Shown: positions 1 to 9,987 of the stretch, piece after piece | Layout: each line of letters opens with the position of its first letter | How positions within the stretch are numbered: position 1 is the first letter of the stretch | Source of the DNA: Halorubrum depositum | GTDB lineage: Archaea > Halobacteriota > Halobacteria > Halobacteriales > Haloferacaceae | Length of the DNA stretch: 64,000 nt | Assembly: GCF_007671725.1 (NCBI RefSeq) | Contig: NZ_VCNM01000001.1 | Location: 1,364,001-1,428,000, forward strand | Direction of reading: 5' to 3' | Translations under genes and position numbers: made by a program | Notes under the pieces: generated by a model | Seen by the model: the letters and a program-made list of their open reading frames with translations, nothing else | The model's database searches: none | Told to the model about the DNA's origin: nothing

Positions 1-1
1 G

Positions 2-160
2 GTCGTGTGGGTCGGCGTAATCAACTGGCGGTACCCCGGCGGGTGGGTCAAAGCGGCCATCGTCGGCGGCGGCGCGTGGGTCGCCGCGCTCGTCGTCCTG
101 TTCGTCGTCAACTCCGTGTTCGGTCTCGGTGTCGGCGCGTTCGGCGTCCCCGGGGCGTGA
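2..160 (+). CDS. C-terminal end of a membrane protein (partial)
   Basis: This reading frame is open from the window edge to a TGA at 158-160 and encodes 52 residues. It has a short polar stretch (NWRYPGGW) followed by one hydrophobic helix rich in Val, Ala and Gly, ending FGVPGA. The helix length suits a single membrane span, so this is probably the last span of an integral membrane protein whose body lies upstream of the window. The family cannot be named from this fragment. A competing frame starting at base 7 is Arg-rich and lacks the haloarchaeal acidic bias, so it was rejected. Confidence 0.5.
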   Translation, partial: VVWVGVINWRYPGGWVKAAIVGGGAWVAALVVLFVVNSVFGLGVGAFGVPGA

Positions 161-329
161 GTCGGCGGAAAAGGGCGCCGCTTCAGCTCCGGGGCCCGCC
201 CGCTCCGGACCAGTCGCCGTCCGTTCTTCGAATGACGGCTCCTGCCGCACGGTCGCGGAGCGGGTTATTTGGCTCTGGTGAGACCCTTATAATCTGATAC
301 AAACTGCGTGCGCGATACAGAGGATGTAG

Positions 330-569
330 TCAGCGGACGATTAGGAACTCATCCACATCATACTCTCGACTGCTGTTTAGGTTCCTGAGGTACGGAGCAT
401 CAGTCCCTGTGAGGAAGAACCGATAATGACCTCCTCGGTTCCCCTCAACTTCGAATGAATTTTCGGAGACTTCTGTAACTGTTTGGGCGTGTTTTCGTCC
501 ATTCCAAATAATCTCGCTATCTAGCTCTACTGTCTCCATTTCATTCAGTATCTCTGACTTAGATTGCAT
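330..569 (-). CDS. Small hypothetical protein in a low-GC island
   Basis: Encodes 79 residues beginning MQSKSEILNEM, with acidic and polar content, many Asn, and a C-terminal half rich in aromatic and beta-type residues (YRFFLTG). An in-frame ATG at 611 exists, but an AT-rich TATA-like element on this strand near 590-602 sits about 28 bp before the ATG at 569, which favours a leaderless start there. The base composition is clearly lower in GC than the flanking genes, suggesting recent acquisition. I do not recognise the family. No partner gene is evident; tatC downstream on the same strand is about 170 bp before this gene's stop in coordinate terms only after a non-coding gap. Confidence 0.5.
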   Translation of the reverse strand: MQSKSEILNEMETVELDSEIIWNGRKHAQTVTEVSENSFEVEGNRGGHYRFFLTGTDAPYLRNLNSSREYDVDEFLIVR

Positions 570-611
570 GCTTTGTGCTCCCGATTCACTTTTAATAAAA
601 TGTTGTCCCAA

Positions 612-737
612 TCCTCAGTGGTCGGAAAGGACGGAGTGAACGATTCGCGCCCTCTATTCAGCAGAACGCTGAGAACAGATCACCAATTGAGCACGTCAAC
701 AGAGCCGTCTAGTTGAAAATCCGAGGACGCGTCCCGA
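612..737. other. Non-coding gap with lower GC
   Basis: This stretch lies between the small low-GC gene and the end of tatC. It has no convincing ORF on either strand. It contains the AT-rich upstream region of the small gene and otherwise nothing I can name. Confidence 0.4.
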
Positions 738-1931
738 TCAGTTCCCGGTCCAGCGCAGCACCGCGAGCGTCCCCTCGTAGAGGACGATCATCGTGAGCGT
801 CACGATGATCGGCGCCATCCCGGTCGGGTCCGGGCTGAACAGGAACGCGATCCCGAGGAACGCCCCCCAGAACAGCAGGCGCTTCGCCTCCAGCCACTGG
901 CGGGTGACGAGGTTCATCATGATCGCGAGCATGATGAACAGCGGGATCTGGAAGACGATCGCCATGAACGCGAGCATGATGACGATGAGGTTGAACGTCT
1001 CCGCGAGCCCGAACGCGATCGTCGCGGCGTCGGAGGTATAGGTGGTGAAATACGAGAAGATCGCGGGCAACACGAGGAAGTGCGCGAACGCGATGCCGAT
1101 CCCGCCGAGGACGAGGCTCGTCGGGACAGCCGCGAGGTAGTAGCGCCGCTCGTTCTCGTAGAGGCCGGGCTTCATGAAGCGGTACGTCTGGTAGACGAAC
1201 GCCGGGAGCCCGACGACGACGCCCGCGAGCCCGGCGACCTTCAGCCGCGTGAGCGGCAGTTCGAGGGGGCCGTACAGCCGCGGGCGATTCATCGTCGGCT
1301 CGGGGATGTGGTAGCTCCAGAAGTAGTTGATGAGCTCCGTCGACTCCGTCACGACGACGAGCGTCGCGAGCCCGCCGAAGAGGAAGACGACGGCGAGCCG
1401 CCGCATCATCTCCTCGATGTGGGCCGCCAGCGGCATCTCCTCGTCCGACTCCGGCGCGTCTAATCCCTCGAAGGAGTCGTCGGTGCCGTCGTCCGCGACC
1501 GTCGCGTCCTCGACCGCGCCGGCGGCGGCCGCGTCCCCCGCCGTCGCCGCCGTCCCGCCGTCACCGAGACTCTCCGCGGCCGCGTCGGCGTCGTCGGGGA
1601 CGAAGGGCGGGTCGTCGGGGTCCTCGCTCGCGGCTTCGTCGCCCGCCTCACCGGTGGCGTCGTCAGCGTTGTCCGCCTCGTCGGCGTCGTCTTCAGCGCC
1701 GACCTCGTCCTCGCCGGAAGCGTCCGCATCGTCGGCCTCATCCGCGCTCGAGGCGCCGTCGACTTCGGGCGTGACCTCGGGAGACACCTCGGATTCGACG
1801 GGGTCCGCCCCGTCGGAGTCCGGCTCGTCCCCGTCCGCGTCGGTGCCGCCGCCGTCGCTGGTGGCGTCGTCGGCGACCGAGTCGTCCTCGGGGGCCGATG
1901 GCTCGTCGCGCGACCGGTCCGAGTCGTCCAT
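738..1931 (-). CDS. tatC: Twin-arginine translocase subunit TatC, single-domain (TatCo type)
   Basis: TatC is the receptor of the Tat pathway, which exports folded proteins; haloarchaea send most secreted proteins by this route. The first ~165 residues are an extreme Asp/Glu/Ala-rich cytoplasmic extension. The TatC domain follows from about residue 165, with the conserved start PLAAHIEEMMRR, six hydrophobic spans and the late motif FLFSPDPTGM. The 397-residue length is long for TatC only because of the acidic extension. It is divergent from the double-TatC gene, as in other haloarchaea (tatCo next to tatCt). The exact start is uncertain because the extension is low-complexity. Confidence 0.93.
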   Translation of the reverse strand: MDDSDRSRDEPSAPEDDSVADDATSDGGGTDADGDEPDSDGADPVESEVSPEVTPEVDGASSADEADDADASGEDEVGAEDDADEADNADDATGEAGDEAASEDPDDPPFVPDDADAAAESLGDGGTAATAGDAAAAGAVEDATVADDGTDDSFEGLDAPESDEEMPLAAHIEEMMRRLAVVFLFGGLATLVVVTESTELINYFWSYHIPEPTMNRPRLYGPLELPLTRLKVAGLAGVVVGLPAFVYQTYRFMKPGLYENERRYYLAAVPTSLVLGGIGIAFAHFLVLPAIFSYFTTYTSDAATIAFGLAETFNLIVIMLAFMAIVFQIPLFIMLAIMMNLVTRQWLEAKRLLFWGAFLGIAFLFSPDPTGMAPIIVTLTMIVLYEGTLAVLRWTGN

Positions 1932-2053
1932 TCACTTCACCTACGCGACCGGGTGATTATAGGCCTTTTCGGATGGAGCCGAGCTCGACCGGGGCTCGCG
2001 GCGCGCGAGGCGGGTCGAAAAGGTTGATAACGGGGACGGACTTCCACTCCCGT
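1932..2053. promoter_or_regulatory. Divergent tatC/tatC2 promoter region
   Basis: This 122-bp gap separates the two divergent tatC starts. It contains an AT-rich patch (gattatagg, about 1953-1961) that could serve the left gene and a weaker one (aaaaggttgataa, about 2018-2030) about 25-35 bp before the ATG at 2054. Both fit haloarchaeal TATA positions. Shared regulation is an inference. Confidence 0.5.
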
Positions 2054-4303
2054 ATGGCGAGTGCCCTCGACGAGGATACCCAGCAGTCGCTCGCGGAGGG
2101 ACGCGAGTCGGCGAAGGCGTTCCTCCGGTCGATCCAGAAGGACCTTCAGAAGGTGTTCGTCGTCTTCCTGCTGGGCTTCCTCGCGACGTTCTGGGCGCTC
2201 CGCGTGTACGTCTGGGAGTTCCTGTACACCGTCACGAAGTCGAACATGTCGCCCGCGGTCGCCGCCGAGGCCGACGTCATCGCGACCACCCCGTTCGAGG
2301 TGATCCTCCTGCAGGCGAAGATCGGGCTGATCGTCGGCGCGATCACCGCGATCCCGCCGCTGATCTACGTCTCCCGCGACGAGCTCCGCGCCCGCGGCGC
2401 GTGGCCGCAGTCGCCGATCCCGCGCTGGAAGCTCGCGGGGATTGCCCTCCTCGGCGGCGGCCTCTTCACCGTCGGCGTCGGCTACGGCGTCTACGCCTTC
2501 TTCCCGATCATGTTCTCCTTCCTGGCCGGCTTCGGGCTGGAGGCCGGGATTCAGCCCACCTACTCCATCGTGATGTGGACGGAGTTCATCGTCTTCCTCT
2601 CGCTGTCGTTCGGGCTCGCCGGCCAGATGCCGCTGCTCATCACCGGGCTCTCGTACTCCGGGATCGTCCAGTACGAGACGTTCCGCGACAAGTGGCGCTA
2701 CGCGGTCGTCGCCATCTTCGTCTTCGGCGCGGTGTTCTCGCCGCCGGACCCGTTCACGCAGCTGATGTGGGCGTTCCCGCTGATCGCCCTCTACGGCTTC
2801 AGCCTCTACCTCGCGAAGCTCGTCGTGACGGCCCAGCGGAGCTCCGACCGCATCGACGTGCTCGGCGCGGCGCGGAACCACTGGAACGTCGTCGGCGGCG
2901 CGGCCGTCCTCGGCGGCGGGCTCGTGTACGCCTTCTACGAGTACGGCGGCCGGACCGCGTTCAACGACCTCCTCCGGCTCGCCAACAGCGACTGGCGCTT
3001 CCTCGAACCGGGCGCCGGCCTCGGCGTCGACCCCGCGACCGCCGCGGGGATCTACGCCGCCGTGTGGGCGCTGGCGTTCGTCGCCGTCGCGACGCTCTGG
3101 GCCGTCTACGCCGACCTCGACACGACGAGCGCGGGGTACCAGTACGGCGACCCGGCCGCCATCGACGTGGGCGAGCTCGACGCCGCCGGCGTGCGGGCAG
3201 CGCCCGCGGCCGCCTTCGCGGAGATGGACGAGGGGGAGTCGCTCTCGCTCGCGCAGGCCGCCATCGACGACGACGACCCGGAGAAGGCGCAGGCGATCCT
3301 CGACCGCTTCGACGAGGTGAACGGGGACGGAGAAGACGGCGACGAGAGCGACGACGCGGACGCGACCGGATCGGGCGGCGACGGGGGGGCAGGCGACGCG
3401 GGCGGCGCCGGCGGTCAGGGCGGCCAGGGCGGCCTGGTGGGCACGATGCAGGATCGGACCTCCCGCGCGAGCTCGACGTTCCTCTCCGAGCTCACCGACG
3501 GCGAGGAGGAAGAGGCCGAAGACGACATCGGCGGCTACTACACGGACCTGAAGTTCATCTTCGACTCGCTGCGCTCGCGGTCGTTCCGGCTCGTGGCCGT
3601 CTTCGGGAGCGTGATGGCGGCGGCGTTCACGTGGCTGTACCTCGGCGGCCTCGCGACCGTGCGCAACGACCTCGAGTCGCGTGTTCCGGCCGAGATCGAG
3701 GGCGGGATCAACATCATCACGCTCCACCCCGTCGAGGCGCTGATCTTCATGGTGAAGTTCTCGATCCTGCTCGGGATCGTCGCGGTGTTCCCGGTCGCGC
3801 TCTACTACGCGTGGCCGGCCCTGCGCGACCGCGGCTTCGTCGCCGGACGGATCTGGAAGGTGTACCTCTGGGCGGGCGCGCTGCTCGGCGGGCTGCTCGG
3901 CGGCTTCGCGCTCGGCTACGCCTACATCGCGCCGGGGCTTATCGGCTGGCTCGTGACCGACGCGCGGCTCGCGGACATGGTGATCACCTACCAAGTGAGC
4001 GACTTCCTCTGGCTCGTCGTCTACACGACGATCGGGATCGGCTTCCTCGCCGACATCCCGATCCTCATGATCCTGCTGAACAACGCGGGCGTCCCCTACC
4101 GCGTCTTCCGGGAGCGCTGGCGCGAGGTCACCGTCGGGATCATGCTGTTCGCGGCGGTGTTCACCCCCGCGGACGTGATCACGATGATCCTCGCGACCCT
4201 CCCGCTGATGGCGGCGTACGGGGTCGGCGTGGGGGTCCTGTTCCTCGTCACGTTCGGCGGGCGCCGGAACCTCTCGCCGCCCTCCAGGGTCATCGAGCCC
4301 TGA
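2054..4303 (+). CDS. tatC2: Double-domain Sec-independent translocase TatC (TatCt type)
   Basis: This 749-residue protein fuses two TatC units, an arrangement known from haloarchaea. Unit 1 spans about residues 25-260 and contains the FSPPDPFTQ motif. A middle region with extra hydrophobic segments leads into an acidic, Gly-rich cytoplasmic linker around residues 385-490. Unit 2 starts near residue 495 (YYTDLKFIFDSLRSR) and ends with AAVFTPADVITM. The ATG at 2054 was chosen because it gives the usual short hydrophilic N-terminus (MASALDEDTQQSLAEGRE); the open frame upstream runs through the intergenic region and overlaps the divergent gene. With the divergent tatC it probably makes up the cell's two TatC receptors. 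Confidence 0.93.
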   Translation: MASALDEDTQQSLAEGRESAKAFLRSIQKDLQKVFVVFLLGFLATFWALRVYVWEFLYTVTKSNMSPAVAAEADVIATTPFEVILLQAKIGLIVGAITAIPPLIYVSRDELRARGAWPQSPIPRWKLAGIALLGGGLFTVGVGYGVYAFFPIMFSFLAGFGLEAGIQPTYSIVMWTEFIVFLSLSFGLAGQMPLLITGLSYSGIVQYETFRDKWRYAVVAIFVFGAVFSPPDPFTQLMWAFPLIALYGFSLYLAKLVVTAQRSSDRIDVLGAARNHWNVVGGAAVLGGGLVYAFYEYGGRTAFNDLLRLANSDWRFLEPGAGLGVDPATAAGIYAAVWALAFVAVATLWAVYADLDTTSAGYQYGDPAAIDVGELDAAGVRAAPAAAFAEMDEGESLSLAQAAIDDDDPEKAQAILDRFDEVNGDGEDGDESDDADATGSGGDGGAGDAGGAGGQGGQGGLVGTMQDRTSRASSTFLSELTDGEEEEAEDDIGGYYTDLKFIFDSLRSRSFRLVAVFGSVMAAAFTWLYLGGLATVRNDLESRVPAEIEGGINIITLHPVEALIFMVKFSILLGIVAVFPVALYYAWPALRDRGFVAGRIWKVYLWAGALLGGLLGGFALGYAYIAPGLIGWLVTDARLADMVITYQVSDFLWLVVYTTIGIGFLADIPILMILLNNAGVPYRVFRERWREVTVGIMLFAAVFTPADVITMILATLPLMAAYGVGVGVLFLVTFGGRRNLSPPSRVIEP

Positions 4304-4382
4304 CCGGCGCGGGGGTCGATACCGACCGAGCGCCGCCGCGACCGACGAGTATTCCCGCGCGCGCACGCTAAGAGCGGACGAA

Positions 4383-7334
4383 ATGAGCAAGGACTACATC
4401 GAGGTCCGCGGCGCCGAGGAACACAACCTCAAGGACCTCGACGTCCGGATCCCGCGCGAGGAGTTCACCGTCGTCACCGGGCTCTCCGGGTCGGGGAAGT
4501 CGTCGCTCGCGTTCGACACGGTGTACGCCGAGGGACAGCGCCGGTACATCGAGTCGCTGTCGGCGTACGCCCGCAACTTCCTCGGACAGATGGACAAACC
4601 GCAGGTGGAGGCCGTCGAGGGACTCTCGCCCGCGATCTCCATCGACCAGAAGAACGCCGCGAACAACCCGCGCTCGACCGTGGGGACCGTCACCGAACTG
4701 CACGACTACCTCCGCCTGCTGTACGCCCGGATCGGCACCCAGTACGACCCCGTCACGGGCGAGGAGGTCGGCGAGCAGTCCGCCCAGGACATGGTGGCGC
4801 AGATCCTCGAACTCCCCGAGGGGACCCGCGCGAAGGTCGCCGCACCGGTCGTCCGCGACCAGAAGGGCGCCTTCGAGGACCTGTTCGAGGAGCTCGTGAG
4901 CGACGGGTACGCCCGCGTCGAGGTCGACGGCGAGCCCGTCGACCTGACGCTCGACGACCCCGAGCTCGACCAGAACTACGACCACACGATCGACGTGATC
5001 GTCGACCGCGTGACCGTCTCTCCCAACGCCCGCTCGCGGATCACCGATTCGGTCGAGACCGCCTTAGAGGAGGCCGGCGGCGCGCTCAAGCTGATCGTCC
5101 CGGACCCGCCCGAGGACGTCCCCTTCGCCTCCAACACGCGCTCGACCGGGTCGCTCGCCGAGGACGCCGACGGCGACGACCGGCTGGTCGTGGAGTTCTC
5201 CGAGGAGCTCGGCAACCCCAACTCCGACTTCCAGTTCTCCGAGATCGAGACGCGCTCGTTCTCCTTCAACAGCCCGTACGGCGCCTGTCCCGAGTGCGAG
5301 GGGATCGGCTCCACCAAGGAGGTCGACGAGGGCCTCGTGATCGAGGATCCCTCCAAACCCCTCAAGCACGTGTTCGAGCCGTGGAGTTACGACCGCACCT
5401 ACTACTCCCGCCAGCTCGACAACGTCGCCGACCACTTCGGCGTCTCGCTGGAGACGCCCTTCGAGGAGTTAGACGAGGCGATCCGGCGGCAGTTCCTCTA
5501 CGGCACCGACGACCTCGTCCACTTCGAGTGGACGACGAAGAACGGGACCCGCGAGAAGACCGAGCGCTTCGAGGGCGTCATTCCGAACTTAGAGCGCCGT
5601 CACGTCGAGACCGACTCCGAGCGCGCCCGCGACCACATCGAGGAGTTCATGGCCGTGACGACGTGCCCGGAGTGCGAGGGCACCCGCCTGAAAGAGCAGT
5701 CGCGGCACGTCCTCGTCGACGGCACCCCGATCACCGAGGTGAACCGGATGTCGATCGCCGACGCGCGCGCGCACTTCGAGGGGATGGAGGCGCGGCTCGG
5801 CGAGCGCGACACGACGATCGCCGAGGAGATCCTGAAGGAGATCCGCGCGCGGCTCGGCTTCATGGAGGAGGTCGGTCTGGAGTACCTCACGCTCGACCGC
5901 GAGGCGTCGACGCTCTCGGGCGGCGAGAGCCAGCGCATCCGGCTCGCGACGCAGGTCGGCTCCGGGCTCGTCGGCGTGCTGTACGTCTTAGACGAGCCGT
6001 CGATCGGGCTCCACCAGCGCGATAACGACCGCCTGCTCGACACGCTCACCGGGCTCCGAGACCTCGGGAACACCCTCGTCGTCGTCGAGCACGACGAGGA
6101 GACGATGCGCCGCGCCGACGAGATCATCGACATGGGGCCCGGCCCCGGCAAGCGCGGCGGCGAGGTGGTCGCGCAGGGCGACTTCGACGACATCGTCGCG
6201 GCCGACGAGTCGGTCACCGCCGACTACCTCGCGGGCCGGAAGGAGATCCCCGTGCCGGAGGAGCGCCGCGAGCCGGACGGGGAGCTGACGGTGCGGGGCG
6301 CCCGCCAGCACAACCTCAAGGACCTCGACGTGTCGATCCCGCTCGGCACGCTGACGACCGTCACCGGCGTCTCCGGCTCCGGGAAGTCGACGCTGGTCCA
6401 CGACGTCCTTTATAAAGGACTCGCCCGCGAGATGAACGACAACACCTCCGTCGACCCCGGCGAGCACGACGCGATCGAGGGGATCGAGGGGGTCGAGACG
6501 GTGCGGCTCATCGACCAGTCGCCGATCGGCCGGACGCCCCGTTCGAACCCGGCGACGTACACCGACGTGTTCGACTACGTCCGTGAGCTGTTCGCGGAGA
6601 CGAAGCTCTCGAAGCGCCGCGGCTACGAGAAGGGCCGCTTCTCGTTCAACGTGAAGGGCGGGCGCTGCGAGGAGTGCGGCGGTCAGGGAACCGTCAAGAT
6701 CGAGATGAACTTCCTCTCGGACGTGTACGTCCCCTGCGAGCAGTGCGGCGGGGCGCGCTACAACGACGAGACGCTCGACGTCACGTATAAGAGCGCGACC
6801 ATCTCCGACGTGCTCGACATGAGCGTCGACGAGGCGTACGACTTCTTCGAGAGCCACCAGGGGCTCCAGCGCCGGCTGAAGCTGCTGAAGGACGTCGGGC
6901 TGGGCTACATGGAGCTCGGCCAGCCCTCCACCACGCTCTCCGGCGGCGAGGCCCAGCGCGTGAAGCTCGCCGAGGAACTCGGAAAGAAGGCGACCGGCGA
7001 CACCCTCTATCTGCTCGACGAGCCGACGACGGGGCTCCACAAGGAGGACGAGCGCAAGCTGATCGACGTGCTCCACCGCCTCGTCGACGGCGGCAACACG
7101 GTGGTCGTCATCGAACACGAGCTCGACTTGGTGAAGAACGCCGACCGCATCGTCGACCTCGGGCCCGAGGGCGGCGAGGGCGGCGGCGAGCTCGTCGCGA
7201 GCGGGACCCCGGAGGCTGTGGCCCGCGAGGAGGATTCCCACACCGGGCGGTACCTGCGCGACCTGCTCCCCGACGTCGAGATCGCGGGGCCGCGCGACGA
7301 CCGCCGGAAGCCCGCGGCCGCGGACGACGACTGA
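4383..7334 (+). CDS. uvrA: Excinuclease ABC subunit A (UvrA)
   Basis: UvrA is the damage-sensing ATPase of nucleotide excision repair and works with UvrB and UvrC. The 983-residue protein has two ABC ATPase halves: Walker [10 protein letters not shown] near residue 34 and GVSGSGKST near residue 660. ABC signature sequences are [14 protein letters not shown] near 505 and [14 protein letters not shown] near 850. Zinc-binding motifs CPECEG and CEECGG..CEQCGG are present. Full length for the family. In archaea uvrABC is typical of mesophiles and haloarchaea, thought to have been gained from bacteria. uvrB and uvrC are not in this window. Confidence 0.98.
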   Translation: MSKDYIEVRGAEEHNLKDLDVRIPREEFTVVTGLSGSGKSSLAFDTVYAEGQRRYIESLSAYARNFLGQMDKPQVEAVEGLSPAISIDQKNAANNPRSTVGTVTELHDYLRLLYARIGTQYDPVTGEEVGEQSAQDMVAQILELPEGTRAKVAAPVVRDQKGAFEDLFEELVSDGYARVEVDGEPVDLTLDDPELDQNYDHTIDVIVDRVTVSPNARSRITDSVETALEEAGGALKLIVPDPPEDVPFASNTRSTGSLAEDADGDDRLVVEFSEELGNPNSDFQFSEIETRSFSFNSPYGACPECEGIGSTKEVDEGLVIEDPSKPLKHVFEPWSYDRTYYSRQLDNVADHFGVSLETPFEELDEAIRRQFLYGTDDLVHFEWTTKNGTREKTERFEGVIPNLERRHVETDSERARDHIEEFMAVTTCPECEGTRLKEQSRHVLVDGTPITEVNRMSIADARAHFEGMEARLGERDTTIAEEILKEIRARLGFMEEVGLEYLTLDREASTLSGGESQRIRLATQVGSGLVGVLYVLDEPSIGLHQRDNDRLLDTLTGLRDLGNTLVVVEHDEETMRRADEIIDMGPGPGKRGGEVVAQGDFDDIVAADESVTADYLAGRKEIPVPEERREPDGELTVRGARQHNLKDLDVSIPLGTLTTVTGVSGSGKSTLVHDVLYKGLAREMNDNTSVDPGEHDAIEGIEGVETVRLIDQSPIGRTPRSNPATYTDVFDYVRELFAETKLSKRRGYEKGRFSFNVKGGRCEECGGQGTVKIEMNFLSDVYVPCEQCGGARYNDETLDVTYKSATISDVLDMSVDEAYDFFESHQGLQRRLKLLKDVGLGYMELGQPSTTLSGGEAQRVKLAEELGKKATGDTLYLLDEPTTGLHKEDERKLIDVLHRLVDGGNTVVVIEHELDLVKNADRIVDLGPEGGEGGGELVASGTPEAVAREEDSHTGRYLRDLLPDVEIAGPRDDRRKPAAADDD

Positions 7335-7419
7335 ACGCTCCTCTCTCCGCACGGGTCGTCCCGCCGTCCGTCCGCGGCGACCCGCACCTTGATACCGCGG
7401 CGCGCCGTCGCTCCGAGCG

Positions 7420-7800
7420 ATGCGAGAGATCACGACAGACGACGTGCCGGAGGCCCTCGGTCCGTACTCGCAGGGGATCGTCTCCGGCGATACGGTCCAC
7501 GTCTCCGGGAAGACGGGCGTGGACCCCGACACGGGCGAGGCCCCCGACTCCGTGGCCGAACAGACGACGCAGACGCTCGAAAACGTCGCCGCGATCCTGG
7601 AGGCGGCCGGGACCACCTCGGACGCGATCGTGTCGGCGACGGTCTACCTCACCGACATGGACGACTACGACGCGGTGAACGAGGCGTACCGGTCGTTCCT
7701 CTCGGCGCCGTACCCGGCGCGGACGTGCGTCGAGGTGTCCCGGCTCCCCGCGCCGCTCGACGTCGAGATCACGGTCACGGCGGAGCTCGGCGACGACTGA
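7420..7800 (+). CDS. RidA/YjgF family enamine/imine deaminase
   Basis: RidA proteins hydrolyse reactive enamine or imine intermediates formed by PLP enzymes. The 126-residue length is typical. The conserved N-terminal APYSQ-like motif appears as LGPYSQGI near residue 13, and the catalytic Arg/Glu signature near residues 102-108 reads PARTCVEVSRLP, followed by DVEITVTA. It stands alone, downstream of uvrA by 85 bp on the same strand. The family includes members of other or unknown function, so substrate is not claimed. Confidence 0.9.
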   Translation: MREITTDDVPEALGPYSQGIVSGDTVHVSGKTGVDPDTGEAPDSVAEQTTQTLENVAAILEAAGTTSDAIVSATVYLTDMDDYDAVNEAYRSFLSAPYPARTCVEVSRLPAPLDVEITVTAELGDD

Positions 7801-7857
7801 GGGCGGCACCCGGCGAGGCGCGGCCGCGTCGCCGGCGAGCCGGAGGGGGCTCCCGGC

Positions 7858-9852
7858 TCAGAACTTCTCCAGTAAGTCCCCGTAGAAGTCGGTGTCGCGG
7901 TCGCCGGCGAGCTTCTCGACGATGAGCTCCGGCGTCGACCGCGCGAGGTGCCCCTTCTTCGGGGAGCGGTTCACCTGCAGTTCGCCGTCGACGAGCCCCT
8001 CGGCCTCGATCCCGTCGACGGCGACGTCGAAGTCGGCGGCGTCGCGGATCTCGCGGGCGAGGTGGGAGACGAAGACGGCGGTCGCGTCCTGGCCGTCGAG
8101 CGCTTCGAGGATGCCGGCGATGATCTTCGCGGAGGCGCCGGGCTCCGTGATCGACTCCAGCTCGTCGACGAGGACGAGTCGGCCGTCGGCGCCCTCGACG
8201 AGGTCGCCGAAGTCGCGCAGCGTCGCCTCGAACGCGCCCGCGTCGAGGGTGCCCTGCGACTTCGCGTAGTAGTGGACCTCCTCGAAGCGCTCGACGGTCA
8301 CCGACGCGGCGGGCACGGGCATCCCCATCTGGGCGAGGACGACGACGAGCGCCACGAGGTCGAGCGTGGAGGTCTTCCCGCCGGAGTTGACGCCGGAGAG
8401 GAGCGTCGCGCCCGACACGGCGTAGTCGACCGGCTCGGCGTCGGCGAAGTCGACGTCGAGGAGGGGTGAGCGGCCGCCCTCGATCCGGAAGCCCGCGTCG
8501 CCGTCGGGGCCCGCGTTCGGCCCGACCACCTCGGGCATGACGCAGTCGAAGTCGCGGGCGAACCGCGCGATCGCGAGCTCGACGTCGAGTTCGAGGGCGT
8601 CGCGGACGAGCGCCTCCACCGGCTCGCGGAGGTCGCCGAGGTCGCTCGCCAGCTCCGCCTTCAGCCGGGCGGCCCGCCGGTCGCGCGACGCGGCGAGCTC
8701 GGTGCGGAGCCGCGAGACGGCGCTCTCGTCGTGGTCGACCGGGAACGAGGGGTCGTCGCCGAAGACGCGGTCGGCGAGCTCCGCCTCCTCCGGCTCCAAG
8801 CGGAGCGCGTCCGCGAGGTGTTCGCGGGCGCGGGCCATCGCCTCGTCGTACTCGTCGGCCAGCTCGCGGTCCAGAAGCGAGTCGACGCGGGCGCCCTGCT
8901 CGACTAAGGAGAGGAAGTCGGTCCCCTCGATGGTCACGTCGCGCTCGCGGATCGCCTCCCTGAGGCGGTCGTCGGCGACCGACTCCGCGGTCGACACCGC
9001 GGCGTCGAGGTCGTCGACGGCGGCGGTGAGTCGCTCCAGCTCCTCGTCGCCGACGATCGTCCCGTCGTCGTCGAGCCGCGCGAGGGCGTCGCGGAGGGCG
9101 TCCGTGTCCGCGGCGGATGAGAGGGCTGCCGCCTCGTGGACCGCCGCGGCCGCCTCCAGCCGCTCGCGGTTCGCGGCGAAGAAGGCGAGCAGGCGCTCGG
9201 GGACGGTCTCCGCGGGCTCGTCGAGGGCGTCCGGCCGGACGTGGACGTCGCCCTCGACGTCGAGCCCGGCGAACTCCTCGTCTAAGACGATCACGGTCGC
9301 GTACGATCGGGCGAGCTCGGAGACGTCGCGGGCGTTCTCGACGGTCTCGACCGAGAGCTCCGGGACCGCGGACTCAGCGCGGGCGAGCGTCTCGGCGTCG
9401 GCGGTCGCGAGACAGCGGTCGCGCACCCGGACCGTCGGCGGGTCCGTCAGGGGTTCGACGCCGGCGAGCGCCTCGCGGACCGCGGGGTCGGGGTCGCGCT
9501 CGACCGCCGCCTCGACGAACGACTGCGCCTCGTCGATCCGCGAGGCCGAGGCGCTCGGGTAGAACGTCTCCAGCCGCTTGGCGGCGTAGTCGGTGACGGT
9601 GCGCTCGCGCAGCAGGTCGATCGCCTCCCGGTACACCTCGCGGGCGCGGTCGGTCGCCAGCACGCGGCCGTCGTCGCCGTGTCGCCGGCGGATCGCGCCG
9701 CGGGCGATCCGGGCCGCGCGGGCCTCGTTGACGCCGGGCGCGCGGGCGATCGCGGCGACGTCGCCCGACTCGACGGTCCCGGCCGGGTCGTCGAGCTCGC
9801 GCAGCGCGTCAGCCGTCTTCGCCCCGACGCCGGGGATCGCCTCCAGCTCCAT
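7858..9852 (-). CDS. MutS-family ATPase with N-terminal helix-hairpin-helix (MutS2/MutS5-like)
   Basis: The 664-residue protein begins with a helix-hairpin-helix-like motif (IPGVGAKTADAL, residues 6-17, and a second copy near 40-50). It continues with a long helical, charged middle region like the MutS clamp/lever, and ends with a MutS-type ATPase: Walker A GVNSGGKTST (about residue 510), Walker B LVLVDELESITEPGAS, and the HLAREI switch. There is no recognisable mismatch-recognition domain, and no Smr nuclease domain at the end. This matches archaeal MutS-like proteins of uncertain role rather than the classical MutS1. Convergent with the RidA gene. Confidence 0.85.
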   Translation of the reverse strand: MELEAIPGVGAKTADALRELDDPAGTVESGDVAAIARAPGVNEARAARIARGAIRRRHGDDGRVLATDRAREVYREAIDLLRERTVTDYAAKRLETFYPSASASRIDEAQSFVEAAVERDPDPAVREALAGVEPLTDPPTVRVRDRCLATADAETLARAESAVPELSVETVENARDVSELARSYATVIVLDEEFAGLDVEGDVHVRPDALDEPAETVPERLLAFFAANRERLEAAAAVHEAAALSSAADTDALRDALARLDDDGTIVGDEELERLTAAVDDLDAAVSTAESVADDRLREAIRERDVTIEGTDFLSLVEQGARVDSLLDRELADEYDEAMARAREHLADALRLEPEEAELADRVFGDDPSFPVDHDESAVSRLRTELAASRDRRAARLKAELASDLGDLREPVEALVRDALELDVELAIARFARDFDCVMPEVVGPNAGPDGDAGFRIEGGRSPLLDVDFADAEPVDYAVSGATLLSGVNSGGKTSTLDLVALVVVLAQMGMPVPAASVTVERFEEVHYYAKSQGTLDAGAFEATLRDFGDLVEGADGRLVLVDELESITEPGASAKIIAGILEALDGQDATAVFVSHLAREIRDAADFDVAVDGIEAEGLVDGELQVNRSPKKGHLARSTPELIVEKLAGDRDTDFYGDLLEKF

Positions 9853-9987
9853 CTACTCGCGGCTATCGCGGCAACGCGCAAAAGGATGGGGGGTCGCCAT
9901 CGGACCTGGACGAGCGGATTCCGGTCGGCGGATCGGTTTCGAGCCGCGGCCGACGCGCTTTTTCCCGCCGCCCCCGAACGCGGGGCC

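Noticed and set aside
1937-4390. Long minus-strand open frame (817 codons) opposite tatC2
   Set aside because: It mirrors a recognised gene. The translation is Arg/Glu/Val-rich low-complexity with no domain, typical of antisense frames in GC-rich DNA.
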